A stretch of 40,866 nucleotides of DNA, from contig NZ_UWOK01000003.1 in NCBI RefSeq assembly GCF_900573985.1, positions 1 to 40,866 of the forward strand, written 5' to 3'. The stretch comes from Campylobacter showae. Lineage in GTDB: Bacteria; Campylobacterota; Campylobacteria; Campylobacterales; Campylobacteraceae. Both the position numbers and the translations under genes were made by a program. This document shows, piece after piece, positions 9,080 through 15,000 of the stretch. The notes under the pieces were generated by a model. That model was not told the origin of the DNA and searched no databases. It saw only the letters and a program-made list of their open reading frames with translations. Positions within the stretch are counted from its first letter, which is position 1; each line of letters opens with the position of its first letter.

Positions 9080-10711
9080 TTATCTGCTCAGCCCCATACC
9101 GCTACCGCTACGTTTGCGCTTTTCTCGGTCTTGCTCCTCTTTTTGCTCGAGAATCAGCCGTTTTGCATGCTCGATAAGGTTGCCAATAGTTGATTTAGCT
9201 CGCTGGAATAGTTGTTCAACTGCTCTTCTTGCGTCTTGATATAGTTTTCGTATCTCGTCATCTCTTTTTCTAATAGCTCTATATTCTGTCCATTGATTTG
9301 TATTTTCTTCGTCAAGTCGTCTATAACGCTCTCGTATTCGTTCTTGATGTTCTGCAGCAGCTCGTTGATTTCTTTTTCGTCTGTCGCTTTCCAGTCGTTT
9401 AGCCTCATCGCTAGATCGTTGCTGTAGTCTCGCTCTTGTTTCAACTCTAGGAGCAATTGCTTGACTTGCTGCGTCAATCTCTCGTTTTCTGTTATCAATT
9501 CCTCTTCTAATGCCGTCATCATCGCTTAATCCTCGATCGTCTTGATGTGTATGTAAGCCATATTGCCATCCGTTTGCACTTTCTCTTTGGGTATTTCGAG
9601 GAAATAATTGGTCGCTTTTTTGCTCTTGGTTCTCTCGACGTATCTCATTTCCTGCGGAATTTGCCACTGCGTTGCCGGGTTTATTTTGTTCCAGGTTATC
9701 CATATGCCCGAGCCTGCTCCGATCAGCGCGAATAATATCGCCGTTAGAGCCAAGGTCGTCCATTTGTAGGCGTTGGTCTGCTTGGCTGAGTCTTCTATCT
9801 TGCTGAATGTCGATTCTGCTTTTTGCTCGATGCTTTCTAGTTTTGAGTTCAAATTCTCCGATATTGTATTCATCTCGCTTTGATACAAGTTCGTTAATTT
9901 GGTCTCGGTATTGTTGAATTTCTGATTGAATATCTCGGTTATGATATTGACGTATTCTTCGGATTGTTTCTGCGCCGCGCTCTTCAAGCTCTCTAGCGTC
10001 TTTGAAATCTGCATAAATTCCTCCTTGAAGTCTATTTTTTTTGGTACTACCCGGCAGGATCACAGTGATCGAGTTTTTAGTCTCCCGGCTGATTTGTATA
10101 TTTTCATCGCGTAGCAGTTCTAACATTTGAGCCCTGCTTTTGATTATTCCAGCTTCTACTAGCTCGTGTAAGGTTTTATCCAAAGCTTCAACGTTTGCGT
10201 AGTTTTTAATGTCTTTTTTGCTTGCGCTTATAGTATTTTTTCTGCCAGGATCGTCAGGATCGCTAAAGCCGTATTCGAGATTTACGGCTTTTTTCCAAAG
10301 ATCGATCCTGGTAAGGTCGGGTTTTGAGTAGAAAAACGGATTAAAGCTCGTTCCCGTGACCAGGTCTATTTTCGGGATGATGAAATTTAGCTCCAGCCTA
10401 CCGCCTTTGTCTTCGTGCTGCACCCACAAGATATTTACGCGCTCTTTCATAAAGTCGCCTAGTAGCGTGCGTTCAAAGTCAGCCATTATCTCTAGCTTAG
10501 TTTGTTCTGATATTCTTGCGGCGCTTTCTTGAAAGCTTAAAACTCCGAAGCATACCTTTTGTTTTTTTGAAATTTGGCTTATGATAGCCCTAGTTTGAGC
10601 CTCGTCGCCCTTTAAAATTTTTGCCGTACCCTGCTGTACTCTTTCGTTGAGGACGTAATTAACGCTACCTATACCGCCGCCGCTTTTACTGGGTAGAAAT
10701 TTGACTATCAT
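9080..10711 (-). CDS. mobA: ColE1-type (MOB_HEN) relaxase MobA (copy 1)
   Basis: The 543-residue product should nick one strand at oriT and pilot it into the recipient. Its N-terminal 230 residues follow ColE1 MbeA closely: a candidate Tyr19 after G-G-G-I-G-S-V, and motif III H-E-D-K-G-G-R-L-E-L-N with His99, Glu107 and Asn109, the HEN triad of that family in place of three histidines (one extra Gly compared with MbeA). From about residue 233 onward it is Arg/Gln/Glu-rich and of low complexity because two other genes, mobB and mobD, are written in another frame of the same DNA. Its ATG overlaps the mobC stop by four bases. Confidence 0.92.
   Translation of the reverse strand: MIVKFLPSKSGGGIGSVNYVLNERVQQGTAKILKGDEAQTRAIISQISKKQKVCFGVLSFQESAARISEQTKLEIMADFERTLLGDFMKERVNILWVQHEDKGGRLELNFIIPKIDLVTGTSFNPFFYSKPDLTRIDLWKKAVNLEYGFSDPDDPGRKNTISASKKDIKNYANVEALDKTLHELVEAGIIKSRAQMLELLRDENIQISRETKNSITVILPGSTKKNRLQGGIYADFKDARELEERGAETIRRIRQYHNRDIQSEIQQYRDQINELVSKRDEYNIGEFELKTRKHRAKSRIDIQQDRRLSQADQRLQMDDLGSNGDIIRADRSRLGHMDNLEQNKPGNAVANSAGNEIRRENQEQKSDQLFPRNTQRESANGWQYGLHTHQDDRGLSDDDGIRRGIDNRKREIDAASQAIAPRVETRARLQQRSSDEAKRLESDRRKRNQRAAAEHQERIRERYRRLDEENTNQWTEYRAIRKRDDEIRKLYQDARRAVEQLFQRAKSTIGNLIEHAKRLILEQKEEQDREKRKRSGSGMGLSR
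9154..9522 (-). CDS. mobD: MobD-like coiled-coil protein overprinted in mobA (copy 1)
   Basis: 122 residues beginning M-M-T-A-L-E-E-E-L, close to the MbeD/MobD family opening, and predicted coiled coil along nearly all its length. It lies wholly inside mobA (over MobA residues about 397-519) in the +1 frame. GAGG lies 8 bases before its ATG and the start is 3 bases past the mobB stop, so the two are probably coupled. In ColE1 the equivalent gene is also nested in mbeA and aids mobilisation or entry exclusion. Confidence 0.8.
   Translation of the reverse strand: MMTALEEELITENERLTQQVKQLLLELKQERDYSNDLAMRLNDWKATDEKEINELLQNIKNEYESVIDDLTKKIQINGQNIELLEKEMTRYENYIKTQEEQLNNYSSELNQLLATLSSMQNG
9526..10014 (-). 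CDS. mobB: MobB-like membrane-anchored protein overprinted in mobA (copy 1)
   Basis: 162 residues: helical coiled-coil N-terminus (1-80), one membrane span (about 85-107, A-L-T-A-I-L-F-A-L-I-G-A-G) and a soluble tail. It lies entirely within mobA (over MobA residues about 233-395) in the same alternative frame as mobD. A strong AAGGAGG sits 6 bases before the ATG, which a chance frame would be unlikely to have. ColE1 MbeB also has a helical N-terminus and a membrane segment, and stabilises the relaxosome at the transport pore. Confidence 0.82.
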   Translation of the reverse strand: MQISKTLESLKSAAQKQSEEYVNIITEIFNQKFNNTETKLTNLYQSEMNTISENLNSKLESIEQKAESTFSKIEDSAKQTNAYKWTTLALTAILFALIGAGSGIWITWNKINPATQWQIPQEMRYVERTKSKKATNYFLEIPKEKVQTDGNMAYIHIKTIED

Positions 10712-11097
10712 CGTTTTTTGCTTTTTTGCTCGTCTTGATGTTTGCTGTTTAGAAGCTTATAGATGCCCCTTAGGGCTTCAAACGACCTTGATATAATACT
10801 TAACCCTACCTTGTCAAGACTTTCGCCCTTGTTGAGCCTCGTAGCGATTTGATTGAGGTTATTACCCTGGCGCGATAACTCAAGGATAAGCTCTTTTGTG
10901 AGTGGCGTTTTCGTAAGAGATCGCGATAGCATCGAATTTACGGCGTATTTGGTAAAATTTACTCCCCCGTTCTCATCCATTTTTTCTTGAATTTTATTCC
11001 ACTCCTCCGGCGTAAGACGCATTATTTTTGTGATGGTTCTAGTTTTTCCAGCTCTTTTTTTGCTTTTTGGAAAGCTTTTGTTCTGATCGTCAGTCAT
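10708..11097 (-). CDS. mobC: MobC-type relaxosome accessory protein (copy 1)
   Basis: 129 residues. A basic N-terminus (K-S-K-K-R-A-G-K-T-R) leads into a ribbon-helix-helix-like strand (T-I-T-K-I-M-R-L-T-P-E-E-W), followed by the L-S-R-Q-G-N-N-L-N-Q-I-A-T-R-L-N motif typical of bacterial mobilisation proteins of the MobC/MbeC family. These bind oriT beside the nick and help the relaxase load. It overlaps the upstream membrane gene by 8 bases and mobA by 4, so the operon is tightly coupled. AGGAG precedes the ATG. Confidence 0.88.
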   Translation of the reverse strand: MTDDQNKSFPKSKKRAGKTRTITKIMRLTPEEWNKIQEKMDENGGVNFTKYAVNSMLSRSLTKTPLTKELILELSRQGNNLNQIATRLNKGESLDKVGLSIISRSFEALRGIYKLLNSKHQDEQKSKKR

Positions 11098-11290
11098 TAC
11101 TCCTGCCTTTAATCCAGCTTAAAATTTCGCTTAAAAACCATAAAGGTATGATAACTCCCAGCAAACAGGCTAATAGAAAAAAGACTGAAGAGAATATCAG
11201 CCAGCCTAGCATAAAGACGATACCTAGTGCTACAACGTATATGCAGCAAATTAAAATTTTATTTTCTACGGACGAGTTATCGATCAAATT
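11090..11290 (-). CDS. Small membrane protein leading the mob operon (copy 1)
   Basis: About 66 residues with two adjacent hydrophobic helices (roughly I-L-I-C-C-I-Y-V-V-A-L-G and V-F-F-L-L-A-C-L-L-G-V) and a basic tail. No ATG is available. TTG at 11290 is preferred because AGAGG lies 7 bases upstream; a TTG at 11302 would add four residues but lacks a binding site. Overlap with mobC ties it to mobilisation, perhaps linking the relaxosome to the membrane. Family not recognised. Confidence 0.6.
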   Translation of the reverse strand, partial: NLIDNSSVENKILICCIYVVALGIVFMLGWLIFSSVFFLLACLLGVIIPLWFLSEILSWIKGRSND

Positions 11291-11310
11291 TAAACCTCTC
11301 AATTGTTACG

Positions 11311-11420
11311 GCACGAGTCGCTTAAGGGGGTTAAGGGGGATTTGCCCCCTTACGAGCACCGAACGTTATACGAAATGCGAAAGCATTACGTATATACGGG
11401 CGGTATGCTCGCCCTATAAA
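11311..11420. promoter_or_regulatory. oriT: Candidate oriT upstream of the mob operon (copy 1)
   Basis: GC-rich DNA between divergent genes, in the place where ColE1-type plasmids keep oriT. It holds a perfect 8-base hairpin (TAAGGGGG 11332-11339 / CCCCCTTA 11345-11352), a second copy of the G-run on the left, and an imperfect 10-base hairpin with a GAAA loop (ATGCGAAAGCAT core, about 11380-11395). The nick position cannot be assigned by eye. Confidence 0.5.
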
Positions 11421-11519
11421 ATATTTAACTATTTTTTAGAATTATAGCGCAAAAAGTTGGGGTTGTAAATAGGTGGGATGTTTGATATAATAAAAGCTAA
11501 TCTCATCAAAAGGAAAACA

Positions 11520-11840
11520 ATGAAAAAAATCGTTTTAGCTATGGTCGTTGCCGGGCTATGCTCTTTAAATTTGAGTGCCGGGGAACTGGAGGATAATATC
11601 AAGAAATGCGACGGCGGCGATGCGCAGGCTTGTTTGAAAGTATCTGACGCTTATTTTTCAATGGATGAGAATCACCCTAAAAGATCCGAATTTCATGAAA
11701 AAGCTTGTAATTTAAAAAATGCCGACGGTTGCATGTTGGTCGGGTTTAGCTATGAAAAAAAAGGCGATATGGCTAATGCTAAGAAATTTTATACTAGGGC
11801 TTGCGATTTAGGAAATGAAGTGGCTTGCACGATGAAGTAA
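11520..11840 (+). CDS. Secreted Sel1/Hcp-like cysteine-rich protein (copy 1)
   Basis: 106 residues with a signal peptide (cleavage near Ala20) and three Cys-x7-Cys pairs (C30/C38, C63/C71, C95/C103). That spacing is the disulfide pattern of Helicobacter Hcp-type Sel1-like repeats. Hcp proteins are periplasmic or secreted; here only about two repeats are present, fewer than typical. The ATG at 11520 is chosen over an upstream one at 11478 because it directly opens the signal sequence M-K-K-I-V-L-A and is preceded by AAAGGA. A GATATAAT -10 lies at about 11483-11490. Confidence 0.75.
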   Translation: MKKIVLAMVVAGLCSLNLSAGELEDNIKKCDGGDAQACLKVSDAYFSMDENHPKRSEFHEKACNLKNADGCMLVGFSYEKKGDMANAKKFYTRACDLGNEVACTMK

Positions 11841-11850
11841 AAAATTAAAA

Positions 11851-11882
11851 AATAAAGCCTGATCGCAAAATCAGGCTTTATT
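11851..11882. terminator. Bidirectional terminator (copy 1)
   Basis: A perfect 13-base stem (AATAAAGCCTGAT / ATCAGGCTTTATT) with a six-base loop lies between two converging genes, with A-rich and T-rich sides that could serve both strands. Confidence 0.88.
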
Positions 11883-11892
11883 ATCTAAGCGG

Positions 11893-12309
11893 TTAAAATA
11901 TACCGCCAATCCCTTCCATAAAGAAGATATACTGAACCTCTTGGGCATATTTACGTTTTAAAATGACGTAGCAAGCTATGTTAATATAGTCTGCCTTATC
12001 ATCCTCTAGCTTGTCTATATACATTTTTATAAGCTCTTTGGCGGCTTTCATAATATTGCCTCTACCTAGCGCAATAAAAATTTTATTTACTCTCTCGATC
12101 CTTTTGGTGCATCTTGCAGCCTCGTCGAGAAACTCATCGACCTTTTTGGCTACCGCCGGAGTAATACGCTCTATCGTAGCATCGGCTCGTAAGCCTAGTA
12201 GCCTAGAGATGATCATAACGTATTTTTCTTTGTCCTCAAGCGTAAGACTGTTATAATTAACGCCTGGTGTTGGTTGTGGTTGTCCCGGTATTCCTGGAAA
12301 TCTTGACAT
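11893..12309 (-). CDS. Unknown 138-residue protein with Pro-rich start (copy 1)
   Basis: The N-terminus is Pro/Gly-rich (F-P-G-I-P-G-Q-P-Q-P-T-P-G). The rest is helical, with basic patches (A-R-C-T-K-R-I-E-R-V-N-K) and no clear membrane span or signal peptide. AAAGGA lies 8 bases before the ATG. It lies 14 bases after the small lipoprotein gene and probably shares its transcript. Family not recognised. Confidence 0.65.
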   Translation of the reverse strand: MSRFPGIPGQPQPTPGVNYNSLTLEDKEKYVMIISRLLGLRADATIERITPAVAKKVDEFLDEAARCTKRIERVNKIFIALGRGNIMKAAKELIKMYIDKLEDDKADYINIACYVILKRKYAQEVQYIFFMEGIGGIF

Positions 12310-12323
12310 GTTTCTATCCTTTT

Positions 12324-12446
12324 TTATTTTTTATGATTTGTTTGGTTTATAGTGTTGGTATTGCTATGCCCAACGCTAAATAAAGCGCTGCAACCCGCGA
12401 GGATCACTGAAAGCGCAACTAAAAATGCTATAATTGTTTTTTTCAC
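12324..12446 (-). CDS. 40-residue lipoprotein, GTG start (copy 1)
   Basis: GTG preceded by AAGGAG (6 bases) opens a 40-codon frame: K-K-T start, hydrophobic stretch, and lipobox I-L-A-G-C with the lipidated Cys near residue 19, followed by a short Asn/Thr-rich mature part of about 22 residues. Size and form recall bacteriocin-release/lysis lipoproteins and small conjugation lipoproteins; which of these applies is open. Its leader RNA (12447-12698) has its own promoter and can form alternative structures near the binding site, suggesting tight control of translation. Confidence 0.7.
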   Translation of the reverse strand: MKKTIIAFLVALSVILAGCSALFSVGHSNTNTINQTNHKK

Positions 12447-12710
12447 TTAACAACTCCTTTTGTTTATTGTAATTCGGACAAAGGGGGTTTTATTCACTCA
12501 AACAATTTTTGCGTAATTCGAAATTTAAGGGCATAATACGCCCTAGCCTGAAATCTCTTGTTTAAAAAACATTGATAAATATCACGTTTTAAAAACGCCC
12601 GTAAAATGTTACTGTTTTGTTGATTTTTTGCTCTTTGTCCGCCACTGGCGGCTTATGAGCTGCTTGAATGTATTAAGTAGCCTTAAATCCGAATTACAGG
12701 GGGAATTATA
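12447..12710 (-). promoter_or_regulatory. Promoter and structured leader of the small lipoprotein (copy 1)
   Basis: A TATAAT -10 (12705-12710, minus strand) predicts a start near 12698. The RNA would then begin UGUAAUUCGGA (12698-12688), which is perfectly complementary to UCCGAAUUACA (12478-12468), ending 8 bases before the AAGGAG of the GTG gene. The latter segment, extended as CUUUGUCCG (12482-12474), can instead pair with CGGACAAAG (12641-12633), itself next to a GCCGCC/GGCGG hairpin. On the plus strand a CATAAT-like -10 at about 12533-12538 could make an antisense RNA. The remaining gap (12711-12821) is AT-rich with nothing recognised. Confidence 0.5.
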
Positions 12711-12821
12711 GCAGAGGACGGCTTAAAAATTTATATAAATCTACTTAGTTTTTCTTGAATTGTAGTATAGTAAAAAATGATAACTCTTATTATTTATAAT
12801 AATGCTGGTATTTAATATATA

Positions 12822-13067
12822 TTAGCATTTAATCCTATTGCCTTGCTCTTCCCATTCCTTAGCTATTTTTTTGATTTGAGCTAGGTTGTCTTGGGCGGTT
12901 TGCCACTGATCTAGATCGAGCTGATTTTTCTTTTCGTTCTCGGCCGTAAAGATCAGAGCGTTGTAAATTCCACCTATTAGGCGCGCAGCAAAGTCTTTTT
13001 TGCCCATGATCGCGAATATTACGTCTTTTCCGCTATAAGCCGTATAATAAGGCCTATCTTTTGATGC
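12822..13067 (-). pseudogene. Relic of a Rep_3 initiator gene, 3' end (copy 1)
   Basis: The 61 codons from the ATG at 13007, plus about 20 more open codons upstream without a start, match the C-terminus of the plasmid B initiator: R-P-Y-Y-T-A-Y-S and G-K-K-D-F-A-A-R-L-I-G-G-I-Y-N-A-L-I-F against R-P-Y-F-T-A-F-S and G-K-K-E-F-M-K-R-L-L-G-G-I-Y-K-A-L-I-F. The frame ends in TGA where homology stops. It is too short to be an initiator and is best read as the stump of a third replicon carried with the mob module. Confidence 0.82.
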
Positions 13068-13104
13068 TCAAATAGTAAAAAATCCAAAGAACCTGACTGT
13101 AGAC

Positions 13105-13170
13105 ATGGTGGAGATAGAAAATCCGCTTAAAAAGAAACCTTCTAAGCAAGATCCGGACTTTGATCGATAG
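13105..13170 (+). other. Short open-frame tail next to the rep relic (copy 1)
   Basis: A 21-codon frame (M-V-E-I-E-N-P-L-K-K-K-P...) continues open upstream past its ATG to about 13050, so it looks like the 3' end of a gene whose body was lost. No ribosome binding site. Gene identity unknown. Confidence 0.3.
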
Positions 13171-13214
13171 CTAAATGCTAATGAAAATGTTTGTTTTCAA
13201 TAGTAAAAGAGAGG

Positions 13215-13237
13215 AAAGCCCTAGTTTAGGGGCTTTT
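13215..13237 (+). terminator. Hairpin terminator (copy 1)
   Basis: AAAGCCCTA / TAGGGGCTTT with a short loop and one bulge, followed by TTTT. It follows the open-frame tail on the plus strand, supporting that tail as a former gene end. Confidence 0.6.
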
Positions 13238-13327
13238 GAAAGGGGTATTTTTTAGTTTAAGGTTTATGGGCGGCAAGGCCGGGCGAAGCTTAAAGAGTAG
13301 GATGTCGTATTTTAGGGGGTTTGGAGT

Positions 13328-13459
13328 TTAAGGTTGCAGTGCCAATCTAATCTCTCTTGCTATTTCAAATGCGAGATTCACTGGCACTGCATTGCCAATC
13401 ATTTTATAGGTACCATTTAAGTTACTATAATAAACACTTATTGCAGCGGTCGTAGACCC
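13328..13459 (-). pseudogene. 3' relic of a C5-cytosine DNA methylase
   Basis: A 43-codon frame before TAA contains [13 protein letters not shown], the conserved GNxVP motif X that closes m5C methyltransferases, followed by a helix ending in L-A-L-Q-P. No start, catalytic PCQ or ENV motifs remain. It continues in frame directly after the TAG of the SAM methyltransferase gene, so read-through would append it. It lies at the edge of the shared module and is present only in plasmid A. Confidence 0.75.
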
Positions 13460-14269
13460 CTATTTTTTAGTATTATATTTATCTACTCTTATGAAAGCCC
13501 AGTTCATATATTCTTGTTTTTGCTCAAAGCGGTTGCTGTTAAAGTACTTATTGAGATTATAAACTTCCGGCTCCGTAAGCTCTCTCGAAAGTCCCCATTG
13601 GATTTTTTTAACAAGATCGTCAATAGTTTCAGGCATTCCATCACTGCATGAAGTTTGTATATACTCTAGCTTTGGAAGATATCCCATTTGGAATAAAATA
13701 TTTATTAAATATATAAAGTCTGGCCTTTTTTCAATGTTGCTCCCGAGAGCATTTAAAACGTCTTCATTAATGAAACTACCGACTTTAAAAGTAATATAAA
13801 GAGCCTTTTTAGTCTTGGAAAGCAGTTTTTCTAGAGCCAATTTTAAGTCATCTACGTCAAGGCAACGAGATGCAAACGTAATATCGCACTCAGGTACGTC
13901 GCTAAAGTCGTCTTCGAATGCTTTTTGCGCGAATTCAATATTTTTACAATTAAAATCCCGAGAGTTTTGTTCTGCGAATTCTAGCATTTTCGACGAAAAA
14001 TCATAACCGTAAATTTTATCTACCTTATTTGCTGCAGCTATGCTTAATGCTCCGGCACCGCATGCGAAATCAAGAAGCGTTCTTACGCCATCAAAATCGA
14101 CTCTTGAGATAAAGTCTTTAACATAGTCGCTCTTAAGTACGCTCTCACTAAAGCTTGCTGCCTTAACATCCCATTTGGCTACTGATTTCCTAATAAAAGA
14201 GCTATTTGTTCTTTGCTCCTTATAAAGCTTATTGAAATCCAGCCTATCGTAATTAGAAGGTAATATCAT
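13460..14269 (-). CDS. Class I SAM-dependent methyltransferase, last gene of the uptake operon
   Basis: 269 residues with the class I fold: motif I D-F-A-C-G-A-G (67-73), an acidic residue at the end of strand 2 (Y-G-Y-D, Asp90) for the SAM ribose, and an F-A-S-R-C-L-D-V-D motif. Substrate not evident; it resembles small-molecule methylases (UbiE/Methyltransf_25-like). Its ATG overlaps the ATPase stop by four bases, so it is translated with the transporter and may modify the imported ligand or a metallophore. Copy 1 keeps only a fragment at the window edge. Confidence 0.8.
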   Translation of the reverse strand: MILPSNYDRLDFNKLYKEQRTNSSFIRKSVAKWDVKAASFSESVLKSDYVKDFISRVDFDGVRTLLDFACGAGALSIAAANKVDKIYGYDFSSKMLEFAEQNSRDFNCKNIEFAQKAFEDDFSDVPECDITFASRCLDVDDLKLALEKLLSKTKKALYITFKVGSFINEDVLNALGSNIEKRPDFIYLINILFQMGYLPKLEYIQTSCSDGMPETIDDLVKKIQWGLSRELTEPEVYNLNKYFNSNRFEQKQEYMNWAFIRVDKYNTKK

Positions 14270-15000
14270 AATTTGTCCTCATATTTTTGATAATCTATTC
14301 CGTAAATCTTATCTATATTTGATGGATTTATCAATTCATCGCACTTTCCAAAATCTAGTATCTTGCCGTCTTTTAAAAACAATACTAGATTTGAAACAAA
14401 TTTAGCGTGACGAGGGTAATGAGTGGTTTGTACGAAAGTATACCCCTCGTCTTTTAGCGTCTTTATCATTTCAAGTAGTTTGATTTGATTGCCGAAGTCA
14501 AGCCCGGTCGTAGGTTCGTCCATAAAAATAACTTTGGCGCCTTGTACTAAGGTTCTAGCGATATATGCCAGCTGCCTTTGTCCGCCGCTTATTCTAGTAT
14601 AAAGTTCATCTTTTAGCTCTAAAATACCCATTCTTTCCAATGCATACTCGGCAAGTTTTTTATCGGCAAGGCTAAAGTTAGAAAATAAAGACGTTCTGCA
14701 CAATGCGCCCATTAATACTATGTCAAATACGCTATATTCATATGACGGGGCATGCGTTTGAGGAACGTAGGCTATAAGCCTTGCAAGTTCTTTTTTTTCG
14801 TAATTCCTTACGCTTTTACCGCATATATTTACCGTACCCTCGAATTTTAAAAACCCGAGCATAATACGCAGGAGGGTGCTTTTACCGCTACCGTTTGCGC
14901 CCAGAATACTAAGCGTATCGCCTTTTTTGATACTAAAACTTATACCGTTTAGTATATTCTTATCTTTGTACCCGAATTTTAGGTTTCTGATTTCTATCAT
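14266..15000 (-). CDS. FecE-type ABC transporter ATPase
   Basis: 244 residues with all ATPase landmarks: Walker A G-A-N-G-S-G-K-S-T (34-42), Q-loop Gln81, signature S-G-G-Q-R (138-142), Walker B V-I-F-M-D-E-P (157-163) and switch His194. It matches the FecE/BtuD group that powers metallophore, haem or corrinoid import together with FecCD permeases. It overlaps the permease stop (TAATG) and the methyltransferase start (ATGA). Confidence 0.92.
   Translation of the reverse strand: MIEIRNLKFGYKDKNILNGISFSIKKGDTLSILGANGSGKSTLLRIMLGFLKFEGTVNICGKSVRNYEKKELARLIAYVPQTHAPSYEYSVFDIVLMGALCRTSLFSNFSLADKKLAEYALERMGILELKDELYTRISGGQRQLAYIARTLVQGAKVIFMDEPTTGLDFGNQIKLLEMIKTLKDEGYTFVQTTHYPRHAKFVSNLVLFLKDGKILDFGKCDELINPSNIDKIYGIDYQKYEDKL

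Larger units (their letters stand above)
8955..13336. repeat. Shared mobilisation module, copy 1 (A-type at both ends)
   Basis: The module is nearly identical in plasmids A and B, intergenic DNA included. It holds mobA/B/C/D, a small membrane gene, the Sel1-like gene, a 138-aa gene, the small lipoprotein and a rep relic. Marker differences are a Leu codon near the 3' end of mobA and 'gag' at about 13324-13326, against Met and 'ggg' in plasmid B. Near-identity between otherwise unrelated backbones implies recent exchange. Confidence 0.85.
1..14201. repeat. Plasmid unit A, first (partly unpolished) turn
   Basis: Base 1 matches base 14202, and from about 3.3 kb onward every feature recurs exactly 14,182 bases later (for example the receptor gene at 3880 and 18062). 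This is head-to-tail duplication of a whole replicon (rep, par, mob, cargo), as expected of a circular plasmid read more than once. The first 3.3 kb contains many extra or missing bases, mostly in homopolymers, so it looks like low-depth long-read sequence and not diverged DNA. Confidence 0.9.

Noticed and set aside
11067..11447. 126-codon plus-strand frame across mobC, the small membrane gene and the oriT candidate
   Set aside because: Antisense to two overlapping genes of the mob operon and to the hairpin-rich region, with no binding site.
8955..13336. Module as a transposon or integrative element
   Set aside because: No transposase, integrase, terminal inverted repeats or target-site duplication could be seen at its borders; homologous exchange between plasmids explains it better.
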